Positions 48,421-60,169 of a DNA stretch of 64,000 nucleotides are shown here, one piece after another. The notes under the pieces are model-generated. The model had not been told where the DNA came from. It ran no database searches and saw only the letters and a program-made list of their open reading frames with translations. The position numbers and the translations under genes are program-made. Numbering within the stretch: the stretch's first letter is position 1; every line of letters starts with the position of its first letter. Location: positions 13,426,798 through 13,490,797 of the forward strand of contig OZ020260.1 of the NCBI GenBank assembly GCA_963971285.1. Direction: 5' to 3'. Source of the DNA: Astropecten irregularis. Its lineage: Eukaryota > Echinodermata > Asteroidea > Paxillosida > Astropectinidae.

Positions 48421-51400
48421 TTAGACATTGTAAGACAAAGTTTCTGTCAGTGCGCCGACCTCAATCTGACGCTCGCCTCTCTCGTTGGGAAGAGTGTACA
48501 TGGCCACAAATACCTCACCCTGTATGTAACAAAAAGAGAACAATATATCAAATGGAGGTATATTACAACCTTTTATTAGTCCACCCACTATCTACATAAT
48601 ATTCGAAGGTAATTGCCTATGTGCCCTTAGTCATTGCCTTGGTGCACCTAGTCATTGCCTTGGTGCACCTGGTCATTGGATTGGTGCACCTAGTCATTGC
48701 CTTGATGCCCCTGGGCATTGCCTTGGTGCCCCTAGCCATAGTCATGGTGCCCCTAGTCATTGCCTTGGTGCCACTGGTCATTGCCTTGGTGCCCCTGGTC
48801 ATTGCCTTGGTGCCCAGGCCTGGTCATTGTCTTGGTGCCCCAAGTCATTGCCTTGGTGCCCCTGGGCATTGGTGCCCCTGATCATTGTCTTGGTGCCCCT
48901 AGTCATTGCCTTGGTGCCCCTGGGCATTGGTGCCCCTAGTAATTGCCTTGGTGCCACTGGTCATGTGTCATGGCGCACCTGGTTATTGCCTCGGTATAGT
49001 CGTTGCCTTGATACACAAGGCTTGGACTTCAAAATGGAGGCATCTGCATGGGTACCTCTAGTCAATACACTGGTAATATGTCTACTGTCACAACTTGCAA
49101 TTCAGGAAAGCAAAAAGAATCCATCTAAAGAATACATTGGAAACACTGGAGTAACACCTCGAGGGTGGTGTAGGCCTACGTAATGACAAGGTGAATAGGC
49201 TACTCACGGAGTGGAAGAGGTCTGCTTCTACAAGGCCTTGCATCAGAATGGACATACTGGTCTCCACGTTGACTGATGTAGGTTCACCTTCCAAGCTGGC
49301 CACGTACGCCACGCGCCACAGGTTGGTCTCCAGGGTCAGCTGAAATTGAACAAACGACAAGAAAGGCTAATGAAGGTGTGATGTTTGCTCATGGTATAAG
49401 TTCAAAATACTTCCTGTTTCTGAACGAACAAACTTGTATACAGCTAAACATATCATCCTGGAAACTTAACCTCAAAATGAGACCCAATGCCACTGCTTTT
49501 ATGAGCGACTAATATAGAGATTTCGCCATACTATCAGATTTTCTGACCATTATCATCACATTGTAAGCTCAGGCCGTGACTGAAACGGGCTTCCAGAGCT
49601 ACGGCTAGGTCTATTGCCTTGGTGTCCCCGCGTATTTCTAATGGAGTGAAGACCTAGACCTAGCTCTAGTCAACAAAATCGGATGCAGCCTCAATACCGG
49701 CTGTTCCAATAGTGCGCCTCCAAGAGTTTGCAATGCTTTGACCAATCACAATGCACGGAATCTGTCGACCATTTCCAAAAGCGAAATGGTCGACAGAGCA
49801 TTAATTGTGATTGGCCAATACGTTGCAAACGTTGGGGCGCACTATTCAGAATCACCCTATCTATCCAATAATGAAGATTTAAAGCAACAAAAACTGTAGT
49901 CTTATCGTATACATCCTAGGATAAGAGTAAGATAATACATACACCGTTGGTTGGTTTGATAAAAGGCACAGTTTCCAGCCCCGGTAGGTACATGCAGGTT
50001 TGGATCGTCTTACTGCATCCTGTACTGAAGAAGTCCGCTAGGCTTAGCTGCATGCAGGATTGGGGAAAAAAACAAATTGCACAAGTTATTCATTCTGTGC
50101 AATCTGAATCGTTAGAAACTGTAAAGAGGCCTGCATGGCCTTTTCGAAACATCAGCTTGAGCCACGGTGGTGGTACAGAATTATTATTAGACACCTGCCC
50201 ACTGTTTGAGAATCACTAGCAAAATATCTAATAGGCCGTGTCCCAAATCTTTGGCCGCAGCTGCAAAAAAAAAACACAAGTCTGTGGAAACGGTTGCAGT
50301 CACTGGCTCGTGGCTACCACTGTTTAATTTGCAGCCGCAGCCAGATATTTGGGACACGACCTTACTACTTTGGGTAATCAGGAACTGACACGGGAGCGCC
50401 TGGGTCCGTGACGAAGTTCCAAGCCACAACCGGTATACGGCTCGGCCATTTCGTACGGGCTTCCATTGTAGTACATGTAATTGGTATCAAAATTATTGGC
50501 TTTTGGCTACGATTTAACTGGGAAGGTAGATAATCTATTCTGTTCAAGAAAATGGAGCTTCAGCTTCAAAGAAAATAAAAAATAAGAATTAAAACCTATG
50601 TTTTGATGCCTTAGGTTCCATGGTAACGATTGCATGTTAATTTATTGAACATGGACTTACGAAGGACGTGACTGGTCTGGACTTGGGCTGGTATTTGTCT
50701 TGGTACAAGTCCCGGTAGTATTCCTGCAGGGGATCGATAGCCTCAGTGAAAGCACTCTCAACGTCGCAACTCAAAGTCTCCTTGCAAACCCACACACCTG
50801 TAAAGCAATCAATTAAATTAACATCAACTTGCAGCCTTAAAACATTTTCACAATATTGAGAGACTGGCCTATTCAGATCCTCCTTTTGGCTCAGGCTTAG
50901 GCTCTGGCTCCGGCTTTGGTACATATATTGAAACTACAAATAGGAAAACAAAGGCCATATACTCTAGCTGTATCGATCAAAAAGGTGAGTCCACATCCGT
51001 ATTTTCAGGAGGGGGGGGGGGGGGGGGTGGGATTCTCATATCTGCCATATAATATGCCCTAATGGTGAAAAGCCTGGCCCATTGTTTTTTTTAGATAGGC
51101 CTACTACTCTTGCAGTTTTCATTCCAAAACTGAGTAAGTTTCAACAAATGGGTTTTCACTTTCACACGGTGCAGCTTATTTCAGTAATGCGATGATGGGT
51201 CGATTTCACCAAAACTCATCGTATCAACCGGTAGGGCTTATGATGCATTACAGCTCTACATGGCATAGGCGCCATACGATGGGTTATCAACGTAACTCGA
51301 GTTACGATCGATCGTAGGGCTTCGTAAAATCGACCCGATGTCTTATAGTTTAAGATTCCTGTAAAAAGCAACATGGTTAACTATCGAGTTTATACTTACT

Positions 51401-54400
51401 TTGGCCGTACATTCTCTCACTGAAACTCCCATAAGAGTGCACGGTCTCATAGGTAGCACAGACGGTATTGCCGCCACACCCATTGACTTGTACGTAATAC
51501 TGGACATTCGCATCTTGGCTGTCAAATTAAAACAGAATCATTTTACATGGCAATTGTCACCGAGGAGAAGATAGTACAATTTTACATGGCAATTGTCACC
51601 GAGGAGAAGATAGTACATAAGTGAGATAACGTATAGCAGATTAATACTAGAAATATAAAATACCTTGGTATGATAGAGTACACAAGAGATACATTCTAGC
51701 ATTATTGTGTATCATGAAATATCTCATAATAGGGCTGGATAGATTTTGGTAAGAGCGCCGGTATACGGTATTCCGGAGGTCTATGGGTCGAATCCAGCTC
51801 GAGTCAATTTTTCTTTGTTCACTTTTAAATGACTTAAAATTCAGTCAGTTTCCCTTTTGGTTATTTGATGAGGAAATATCTTGGTTACATAATATACCTA
51901 AAATACTTTAAGACTTATTGGGCAGGAATAGAATGATATGAAATAACTTGCAAGGATAAACCTTTGATTGATATTATAGGCATGAATAACCTTGGTAAAA
52001 AAGTCATGAAATACCAATTTAATATTGACATGAAATACCTCCAAACAGATTGGTATAATAGTCATGAAATACCTTGCTATTATAATAGAGACTATAATAT
52101 ACCTTCCATTGATATCTTGGTTTTATAATGAAAAGTCGTGCAATACCTAGGAGTGACGCAGTCTGTCTGGGCAATCCAGATCTCACGGCGATGTGGGCGT
52201 GGCCTCCAGGGGGAGTCATACGCTGTTGATACAGAATAAAAATGGGCGGGTGCGTGGGTTAAAACAATTCCGACGAGTTAGTTGCAGTTCTAACAGTCCA
52301 TTTTGTATTATACATGTATATCTCGCTTGAAAAGAGTCCGTATGAGTTGATATACAACAGTAATAACGTATACAGATTCGTATTCCTGAAAAGGTTGGAC
52401 TCGAATTTCAGTAATTTCGATGAAAAGGAGACCTTGCACTGCAATTATGGTTGAGAGAAAATATTCGGACGGAACAATATTTCATTCGCTTGGAGTATAG
52501 GTGGGACTGACGTTTCGATCCTAGCAGGATCTTTCTCAAACGCTAAATACTTCAACTTTTGTTTAAGGCCGAGATGAATGTTCGATGCTTAGTCAAACAA
52601 TACCGACTTTCTTGAAAGTTGTGAAAAAAAGTTTGACAAATAACATTTCGTGACGTTTTCAAAAATGAACTTGTGCTTTATCCAACCTACATGCGATCCC
52701 GTATTCCTTATTGTTGTAACATAACCCAAGCGTGTCCAGAACGGACCGGAGACGGGTCACTTGTGCCTCAACCACGGCCTCGGTTACCGACTCCTCGAAG
52801 GTCAAGAAGAATCCGTTACTCTCCCCAATCCACTTCAGCTCAACGTTCTCCTGAGATGGAGGGTGAAAAAACCGAACGAAAGGTCAACAATGTGACCAAA
52901 GACGACACAAAGAGCCTGGAATCAGCCTTCTGATAATTAAATTCGAAAGGCCTCTCGTTGAATGCAAAAAAAATGAACCCCTAGTGTATTCATTTGCTTG
53001 TAAAATCATGTAATCGAAAATCAACTAGGCCTATATGCAAAAGACAATTGTAAAGTGAGTTAGTTCCTGATGAAAATGATACTGCCTGAGTGTGAGGACC
53101 TAAACATTGCTATTAATTATTTTCGCATCATGGTGGTATAACATCTGCACTAATAAGCAGGAAGTCGTGGGTTCGAATCCCACCTGAGCAAGTGCATGAT
53201 TTCTTTCATGTGCACTAAAAAGCACTGAGTGTGCAGTCATTTCAGTGCCGTTATATTTAGGGTTAGGGTGGTATGACATCTGCACTATAGTAAGCACGAG
53301 GTCGTGGGTTCGAATCCCACCTGAGCTAGCGCATGATCATGTCCTCAAAAGCAGTGCCGATATACATCAGTGCATGAAGGAGAAGCCAAACTTTGCATAT
53401 GATTTATAATGCGTGAAGACCTAATTAAATTTCCCAACCCCAGCATCACAAAATAATACCAACGATGACCAAAGACTTGATAACAAGGTATATCGTACGT
53501 CGGTTGGACTGGGTGCATCAAGGTGTCGCTCGGACGGCATGTAGAACATCAAGACGTAGGTGAAGTTACATCCAGCGGGTGGGTTGGCAGTGGACTTGTG
53601 GAAGAGAAGCACGGGTGGTACGCGCTGGATTGTCATGTTCTGAACGTTGGCACCTAATGGTAGGAAATAAGTGAATCATCACAGTCATCAATAGGGGCCA
53701 ATTTCATAGAGCATCAACATTTGCTTAAAGGTAATATCATACTTTGGTTTTTGTCAAAGAAATGCAGATTCATGGGCAAAAATATCAAGGAAGATACAGT
53801 AACAGTCATCTGTGAAAATGTCAGTCCCATACGGTGCCCACTTTTTGAGAAAACCGCGAAAAGCTATAACTAACACCACCCGACTCTTTCTCCTACCTCT
53901 GAAGTAGTTGTGTAGCGGCATGTATGCCTCGTCATAGGCATCGTCCATGACACAGGTCTCGGTTCTGCGGACGGCGTACAAACCACCGGCAACATGGCGC
54001 CTTTCCACGTCACTCGTCAGGGTTTCCAGTACACGGTAACTCGGGCATTCTTTGCCTGCATGCATAAAATCGACAAAGATTCGGTTACACAATCCATGCT
54101 AAGTGGTCTGTAGGCCTAAACTCGGCGACTGCTGTCAACTGGGCCCAGTTTTATGAAGTTGCTTAGCACAAATAATCGCCAAGAATGACATTTCTGCCTT
54201 AATAAAAATAGGATTAATTCAACCCAATTTCCATGTGTTGTGTATCACTTGCAATTGTTCTTTGGCTGTTGTTCGCTGACCATGAAAATCAAGTCGAATT
54301 TTCAATGCTGGTTTGTTACTTTTATTGGGCAAGCCATTTTTGTGCTTAGCAATTTTTTTGTGCTAAGCAATTCTATGAAATTAGCCCCATGTTGAAGTCC

Positions 54401-57400
54401 TCACAAGGATAATGCATGACGTAACCGGTCAAGGTCACAGAACGTTAACTCGAACTTTGTCTGACAAAATACGGCAGTGTCCCAATATTCACCTGCAAAT
54501 TATGCATGTACCTATATGGCAGTGACTATGGCAGTGACTGCAGCCATTTCCATAGACATGTGTGTTACTGCCGGTCGCAGCCACTAATTGGGACACGACC
54601 TATGTCCTTAAAATGCTGCTCTTGCATGGTTTTAAGTTCGACTTATATTTCTCTCATAAATTGTAGATATTTCAGACAAACAATAACAGCATTTCAAACA
54701 GAAATATCCTGGTTTCAAAGTCGGTTTCAATCTTTGGACATGTTTTACCGTAAATAATTATGTAAACATTTTGTTCTTTATTTTTTCTTAGATCTATTTT
54801 AGTATATTGTGAAGATGAGTATAGAGTTGAATCAAGAAAGAATAAAATAGTCTGTACCTCTGTGTTGACAGGGCGGGAACCCTGACTTCGTTTCGCAGAC
54901 TGCGTGCTTGGCAAGGGGATCCATCTTCACGATGACGTCATTACGACGGTCGCTGTACTGAGTAGGGCTGAAATAAGAGACATTTGGATTGGTTCAGATA
55001 CATACAACAGTCGTGTGCATAGTTTCATGCGAAAATGCCATTTGGTATCAGATGGCGTCGTTGGCGGTTGATCTTTGAAATACTGACATCGAAGGTGAAT
55101 AAAGAAAACCTGTGCTCTACCAACTGAGCTATATCCAATGTTCAATGTTGGCGAAGTCGCAAATTGTCAATTATCTTTGTTCAAAGCAACTACTCCAAAC
55201 TGCTCATCAACCAAAATATTGCCTTGAAATATGCTTATTCTTTCCCTGTTTCCCTGGCCACTCTGTCCCCCTTTGTTCCGATCCTCTCATCCATTTGTGT
55301 GTATCTTTACTTGCACATTCTTGTCGTCCTGCCATTCAGCCTTCGACAAAGATCCTGCTAGGATCGAAACGTCAGGCCTTCCTACCTCCAAGTATCTTTG
55401 TTCGTTTGAAATATTGAGGTTGGCATGATCATTGAATTCGAATCCCAACATGATTATCAAGCCTATAGCAGTTGTGACAAGGCGCTTAAAAGCTCCACTG
55501 TCATCTTTCAGACGAACAGAGCCATACTCACAGGTAATACATATTGGTGGCCCAATGCTCAGAACTCATGAACTGTTCCCCAGCCTCGACCAAGAGATTC
55601 TCCAAGGAGTTCAGGTTCTGCTTGTCCAGGAAGTCGTAGGTATAACCGGTGAAGTTCAGAGCGAACCGGACGCCTGCTGGCTCATTCGTTATGTACACCT
55701 GTTAAAGGAAAATCCAATATCATCAACTGATTTTTCGCCTAAAATTTCAAATCGTACCAAAAGGTTGATGAAGAGTTGCATACTTAACAGCTTTCTCCAA
55801 AAAACTACATGTATAACAATTAACACTCACTCTAGATTAGAATAATAAGTATTTTTGGTTACTGGCAAAAAAGATTCAATTACTTACATCAGAGTCGAGT
55901 GGTTGTGGGATGTTATTGTACAGAGTCTCAGGAAGGTAATAGGAGAACGTGTACGGCGTGGAGTAGACAGGATCATAGACCGATTTGGGCCATGGTTGAG
56001 AGATGCGAATTGGCGTCGTCTTTGGTATTATAATGCCTGCAGAAAATATAGAACAAGTCTGCTGCCACCAAGTGTCTCGAATGTGCCACGTGGTATGGCC
56101 AGGGGATTTTACGAAATGACTAAGGCTCCGGCTCTGTCATCCATATGCTGAAAATATAGATTGTGGTGTTTCATTGAAGCTGAAGCTCTGTTTTCCTTTT
56201 CAAACCAGAGAATCTACTTCCGAAGTACAGCCAAAAGCCTCTATATAGTTTGATACTCGTTATTTTAGAATGGATTCATGAAATGGTGTCAGAGCCAGAC
56301 TGAGCCTGAGCCTTAACTCCTAAGTTACGGCCATATTATTTTTCCTTTCTCATTGAAAAGTCTGCATTTAGGCCTATATAATGAATTTGCATAAATTCCT
56401 TTTATTGATTGGTGGATGACGTTGATTACATGACTTAAAACATTCAAATCGTACCAGGGAGCCGCACGCGCATCGAAGGCTTATTCATAGAACCAGTGAA
56501 TTGCACTGAGCCAATGAGATGAAGGGGAACTAGTCAGACGTCGAATCTTGTAATGAATTATTCATGTTTGTGCAAAGGTGTATATTCGCCGATACTAGAC
56601 GGATGGGTGGAACCGTTCCGTTTCACCTGGTTACGTCTCGTGAAATGGTACGTTGACTACGTTCCGCCTCTTGAAATTGCACTAAAATATTCATAATTTT
56701 GTATGATTTTGTATTGTTCAATCTCGTGTACCATGTTAAATCAAATAAAATGCCCAAAACATGTGGTTTTTCAGTTTAAAAACGGTTCACCATCCGTCGC
56801 ACGTACCCTGATCGTTGAGTCTATTGAAGTACTTGTCCAGCTTTTGGTAAGCAACCAGACCTGCGACGTCCGACGTCACAGAGCTGACCTTAGTGGACAC
56901 CCACACGGCCTTGCTGTACAGCCTGGCGTCGTAGCCGCTGCTGGACTTGCAGAGTTGCTTGTAGTCGGGTCCGGAGGTCGTGACCACCGGGGCATCGGCG
57001 TGCTGGGCCGGGTCCCATCTGCTGATACTCGACGCAGCCGGTTCCACCGATCCCTTACCGCTGCAGACGGGCAGCTCGATGTTGGGGTTGAACATCAGCA
57101 TGACCTCGTTGCGACGAGCGGTGACGTGCTGGGGCCTGGATTGACGTGGGAACACAAGACGATATTTCAGGCGAGAGGAATAGAGAGAGAAAGGGGAATA
57201 AATCAGACTCCCCGTCAACTCAGAGTCGAGTCATTTGACCCGAGTCCGCCGAGTCATGAAAACTACTAACTCGAGTCAGACTGGAATCTGAGCTCCAGTC
57301 ACGGTGTCATAAAACTTTGGAGGAGATGGACGGTTTTCAGCGGGTCACTCTGTTAGAAAACCTCTAACAATCTTAAAACCCTCTGTCCTTTCTTACGGGT

Positions 57401-58564
57401 ATACCGTACATAACAACAAAATACGGAGGAAGAAGTTGGAAGATAAGGCCTATTGCTCTGCCCGATTGTAGGCTGTTTTGATCGTTAAAAACGGACGAAA
57501 TTCTGAAAAGTGGAGTTAACAAGGAAATGAAATAAATGAATTATCATTTTGCTGCCTAATTGGTCCAAAATTATATCAATGATTAGTATTTTAATAGATA
57601 CTGTTTATTTTTCGCCCAAACGCCACTTGGATGATCTCTGAACTAAAGATCTACATGGCCTACTTACGGGTCGTAGACATTGACGAAATAGTATCCCCGC
57701 GAGAAACGCTCCTTGTGGGTATTGAGAAGGTCCTCTAACTGGCCCAGTTTCTGGAAGTTCATGAAGTCGAAGGTGTAACTGTCGAAGACGATGGCAAAGT
57801 ACTTGCTTGGTGGCTCGTCTGAGAAATACAGCTGCGGTACAGAGAGAGGGAAATACCCATTGATATCTGATAATCACACGCTAGGATTGCCAAATATCAT
57901 AACCTGCTATATTTCACCGACTCAAAAATCGAAAGAGTTAGATCTAAGCCTAAAGTACCAAACTTTGATGCAAAACCCGGACTCTGTGACCATGTGATGG
58001 TCTTCAAACAGCCCCGGGACATTAGGCCTATATCATTTGCTGTTCAAAGGCGTGTCACTGACAATGTATATACGAAAAAATATAGTAATTGTCCACTGTA
58101 GTCTCGTGGTGATGACTAGAGCAGACTAGTCTAAACGTTGAGACCTTACGAGAAGTGCGAACGATTCTTACATGGTGTTTCCACAAATCGATCCACATTA
58201 TTGTCACCATGCAAAGCCTCAAATCTTTCTTGTCCACTGTTTTACTGGTCATTGCGAGCCAAGTTTGAATGCTTTACAAATTGCCAAGTGTGAAATATTA
58301 AAAACGTCTGGAAACAAGTGACCAAAGTTATGGGAAGACTTGAATAACTAAATAGGCCTACAAGTTGGCAGCACACAGCTAGGTGTGACCGATCGAGATA
58401 CTTGGTACTTACGTCTGTGTCGTCGGGTGAGGGTAGATCGCCGTATAACTCTGGAGGCAGGTACATGGAGTAGATAAGCGTCTTCACTTGGTATCCAGGA
58501 CCCCACTGACCGGTGGGCACGGGGCTCATCAGACGGAGTGGCTTGGTCATACTGATTGTGAGAT
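48421..58564 (-). CDS. multi-domain SOUL protein, at least four tandem SOUL-like domains, 5' end not found
   Basis: Exons on the minus strand: 58413-58564, 57668-57831, 56807-57135, 55888-56036, 55532-55698, 54858-54967, 53897-54055, 53499-53653, 52691-52850, 52147-52222, 51400-51518, 50661-50797, 49943-50047, 49208-49339, 48421-48519 (stop TAA). They total 2213 nt, about 737 residues, with phases that all join. Domain A lacks its start and runs from TISMTKPLRLMSP to ARRNEVMLMF. Domain B has YDARLYSKAVWVST, YTFSYYLPETLYNN, FTGYTYDF and DRRNDVIVKMD. Domain C has CPSYRVLETLT, MTIQRVPPVLLF, FTYVLMFYMPSER and SYDSPWRPRPHRREIWI. Domain D is the most diverged: VCATYETVHSYGSF, VWVCKETL, IQTCMYLPG and a short end. 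The first visible exon starts in phase 1, so coding exons exist upstream, beyond the satellite block or outside the window. Function is inferred from the family only. Confidence 0.88.
48610..49010 (-). repeat. 21-bp minisatellite, same unit as in RABL6 intron 3
   Basis: About 18 copies of CCTAGTCATTGCCTTGGTGC on the plus strand, the reverse complement of the RABL6 unit. It lies in the last intron of the multi-domain SOUL gene; relative to the host transcript the unit has the same orientation as in RABL6. Confidence 0.92.
49700..49855. mobile_element. palindromic MITE, family F, copy 2
   Basis: CAATAGTGCGCCTCCAAGAG and GGGGCGCACTATT are inverted, with AAATGGTCGACAGA in the middle. Confidence 0.8.
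50233..50364. mobile_element. MITE family G, copy 2
   Basis: GGCCGTGTCCCAAATCTTTG and AGATATTTGGGACACGACC inverted; GGCCGCAGCTGC faces GCAGCCGCAGCC. Confidence 0.85.
50470..50640. mobile_element. MITE family H, partial
   Basis: ATTGGCTTTTGGCTACGAT, TCTGTTCAAGAAAATGGAGC and AGCTTCAGCTTCAA follow the order of the whole copy at 26286. Confidence 0.55.
51006..51030. repeat. poly-G run
   Basis: About 20 consecutive G with one T near the end, in an intron of the multi-domain SOUL gene. Confidence 0.9.
51197..51337. mobile_element. MITE family C, copy 4
   Basis: GGGTCGATTTCACCAAAACT and GGCTTCGTAAAATCGACCC inverted. Confidence 0.85.
51541..51618. repeat. 39-bp exact tandem duplication
   Basis: TTTTACATGGCAATTGTCAC to GATAGTACAA occurs twice in a row with no difference until the end, 22 bp upstream of the exon at 51400-51518. 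Confidence 0.9.
51728..51870 (+). mobile_element. tRNA-derived SINE, 5' truncated
   Basis: TAGGGCTGGATAGATTTTGG, GGGTCGAATCCAGC and the tail CAGTTTCCCTTTTGG. The A box is damaged. Confidence 0.8.
53120..53345 (+). mobile_element. two copies of the second tRNA-like SINE family
   Basis: GGTGGTATAACATCTGCACT with GTCGTGGGTTCGAATCCC at 53120-53200 is repeated at 53268-53340. Both are followed by GCATGAT. Same family as 23240-23335. Confidence 0.75.
53694..53872. mobile_element. MITE family A fragment inside a family B fragment
   Basis: GGGGCCAATTTCATAGAGCA (start of B) breaks at about 53727 into AAAGGTAATATCATACTTTG (start of A), which itself ends at the AAAACCGCG point near 53855. Confidence 0.75.
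54141..54388. mobile_element. MITE family B, short subfamily
   Basis: GGGCCCAGTTTTATGAAGTT left, CTATGAAATTAGCCCC right. Confidence 0.85.
54477..54600. mobile_element. MITE family G, copy 3
   Basis: GTGTCCCAATATTCACCTGC and CAGCCACTAATTGGGACAC inverted. Confidence 0.8.
55090..55185 (-). mobile_element. SINE fragment
   Basis: CTCTACCAACTGAGCTAT (minus-strand A box) and GTCAATTATCTTTGTTC (head). The B box is missing. Confidence 0.6.
55195..55405. repeat. repeat ending in GATCCTGCTAGGATCGAAACGTC
   Basis: The most complete copy of the repeat seen at 23470, 42230 and 52485. It runs from CTCCAAACTGCTCATCAACC to the hairpin GATCCTGCTAGGATC with GAAACGTC. It probably derives from a retroelement end; class uncertain. 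Confidence 0.6.
56128..56335. mobile_element. MITE family H, inverted partial copy
   Basis: GGCTCCGGCTCTGTCATCCA, GCTGAAGCTCTGTTTTCCTT and GAATCTACTTCCGAAG are the reverse complement of parts of 26286-26503. Confidence 0.7.
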
Positions 58565-58624
58565 CTAAAGAAAAACAATTAAAAAACATGAAAACAATGA
58601 TTAAGAACAACAAGACCATGCAAT

Positions 58625-58696
58625 AACAACAATAACTGCATCAGTAGCACTGCAGCGGCAGTAGCACTGGCAGCAGCAGCAACGACAGCAGCGGCA

Positions 58697-58728
<32 letters not shown>

Positions 58729-58945
58729 AGCAGCAGCAACATCAGCAACATCAACCGCAACAACAGCAACAGCAGCAGCAACAGCAGCAACATCAACCAC
58801 AACAACAGCAGCAGCAAAAACAACAACAGCAACAGCAGTAACAACTTCAACAGCAACAACAGCAACCGCATCAGCAGCAGCATTAAAAACAGCATCAGTT
58901 ACCGCAGCAGCCAACAGAAACTGCGACAGCAACAGCAGCAAGAAC
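58625..58945. repeat. CAG/CAA trinucleotide repeat, about 310 bp
   Basis: Imperfect (CAGCAGCAA)n with blocks of (CAA)n on the plus strand, about 60 bp upstream of the first visible exon of the multi-domain SOUL gene, so in its intron or 5' flank. Long Ala/Val or Leu frames across it are by-products. Confidence 0.95.
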
Positions 58946-59099
58946 AACTAGAGATTGTGTCTGTTGAAAACAGAACACAAGGCTTTTCCGTTTTATGATA
59001 TTAAAATAAATTGTCAAAACCTTTAACCCATAAAGACATTTGAATAAGATATTTAATTAAGCCTACTTTTAATATTCTTCGTCATGTTTGTGTCACAAA

Positions 59100-59760
59100 G
59101 AAAGACCTTGCCTAACATTGACTTTTGACCTTTTGACCGGAAGAGGTCACAGAGATCAAGCAATGTAACACAAATGAAAGACCTTGCCTAACATTGACTT
59201 TTGGTGAAAGAATCATGATCATAGCTCTTACCACTTTTAATTGAGGAGCTACTTCCTGTTTGACCGGAAGTAGAGGTCACAGAGGTCAAGCAATGTGTCA
59301 CAAATGGAAGACCTTGCCTAACATTGTCTATTGGTGAAAGAATAATGATGATAGCTCTTACAACTTTTAAATGAGGAGCTACTTCCTGTTTGACCGGAAG
59401 TAGAGGTCACAGAGGTCAAGCAATGTAACACAAATGAAAGACCTTGCCTAACATTGTCTATTGGTGAAAGAATCATGAGGAGAGCTCTTACCACTTTTAA
59501 ATGAGAAGCTACTTCCTGTTTGACCGGAAGTAGAGGTCACAGAGGTCAAGCAATGTGTCACAATTGAAAGACCTTGCCTAACATTGTCTATTGGTGAAAG
59601 AATAATGATCATAGCTCTTACCACTTTTAAATGAGGAGCTACTTCCTGTTTGACAGGAAGTAGAGGTCACAGAGGTCAAGTTATGTGTCACAAAGGAAGA
59701 CCCTGCCTAACAATCACTTTTGGTGAAAGAATCAACTTAATATCTCAAACCGTTGATTTT
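59100..59760. repeat. 130-bp tandem repeat block 1
   Basis: ACTTCCTGTTTGACCGGAAG recurs at 59251, 59381 and 59511, with a variant at 59641, exactly 130 bp apart. Confidence 0.95.
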
Positions 59761-60169
59761 TTGTTGATTTTTAAAGATTTTGATTTTTAAATTCAAATTG
59801 CTTGTCACGTGACACCTGATGATGTCACAATCACGAAAAGTTTCGGCAAACAACTACCCTATAGGGACTTCCTTCTGACCAAGTTTGGTAAAAATCGGAA
59901 GTTTTAAAGTGACCAAAGTGCCGCCGACAAAAAGTCTATGGTAACTCAAACGACAAGAAGAAGAAGAAGAAGAAGAAAAACTAGAGATTGTGTCTGTTGA
60001 TAACAGAACACATGGCTTTTCCGCATATAATACATAAAATATTTCTCAAATGATCACTTATTTTAAAAGTATCCATATTTCAATGTAGAAAACTGAAGTT
60101 AAACACATTTAGTTGCAGGGTTTATTGAACACATTACTTGTCAATTAGTGTTGTCACAAAGAATAACCT

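Noticed and set aside
48621-49183. Hydrophobic LVIALVPLVIALV-type frames
   Set aside because: Translation of the 21-bp minisatellite (21 is a multiple of 3), not a membrane protein.
56703-57269. 188-codon plus-strand frame
   Set aside because: Antisense to the largest exon of the multi-domain SOUL gene, whose frame, phases and motifs fit the family.
58579-58947. Ala/Val-rich and Leu-rich minus-strand frames
   Set aside because: By-products of the CAG/CAA repeat.
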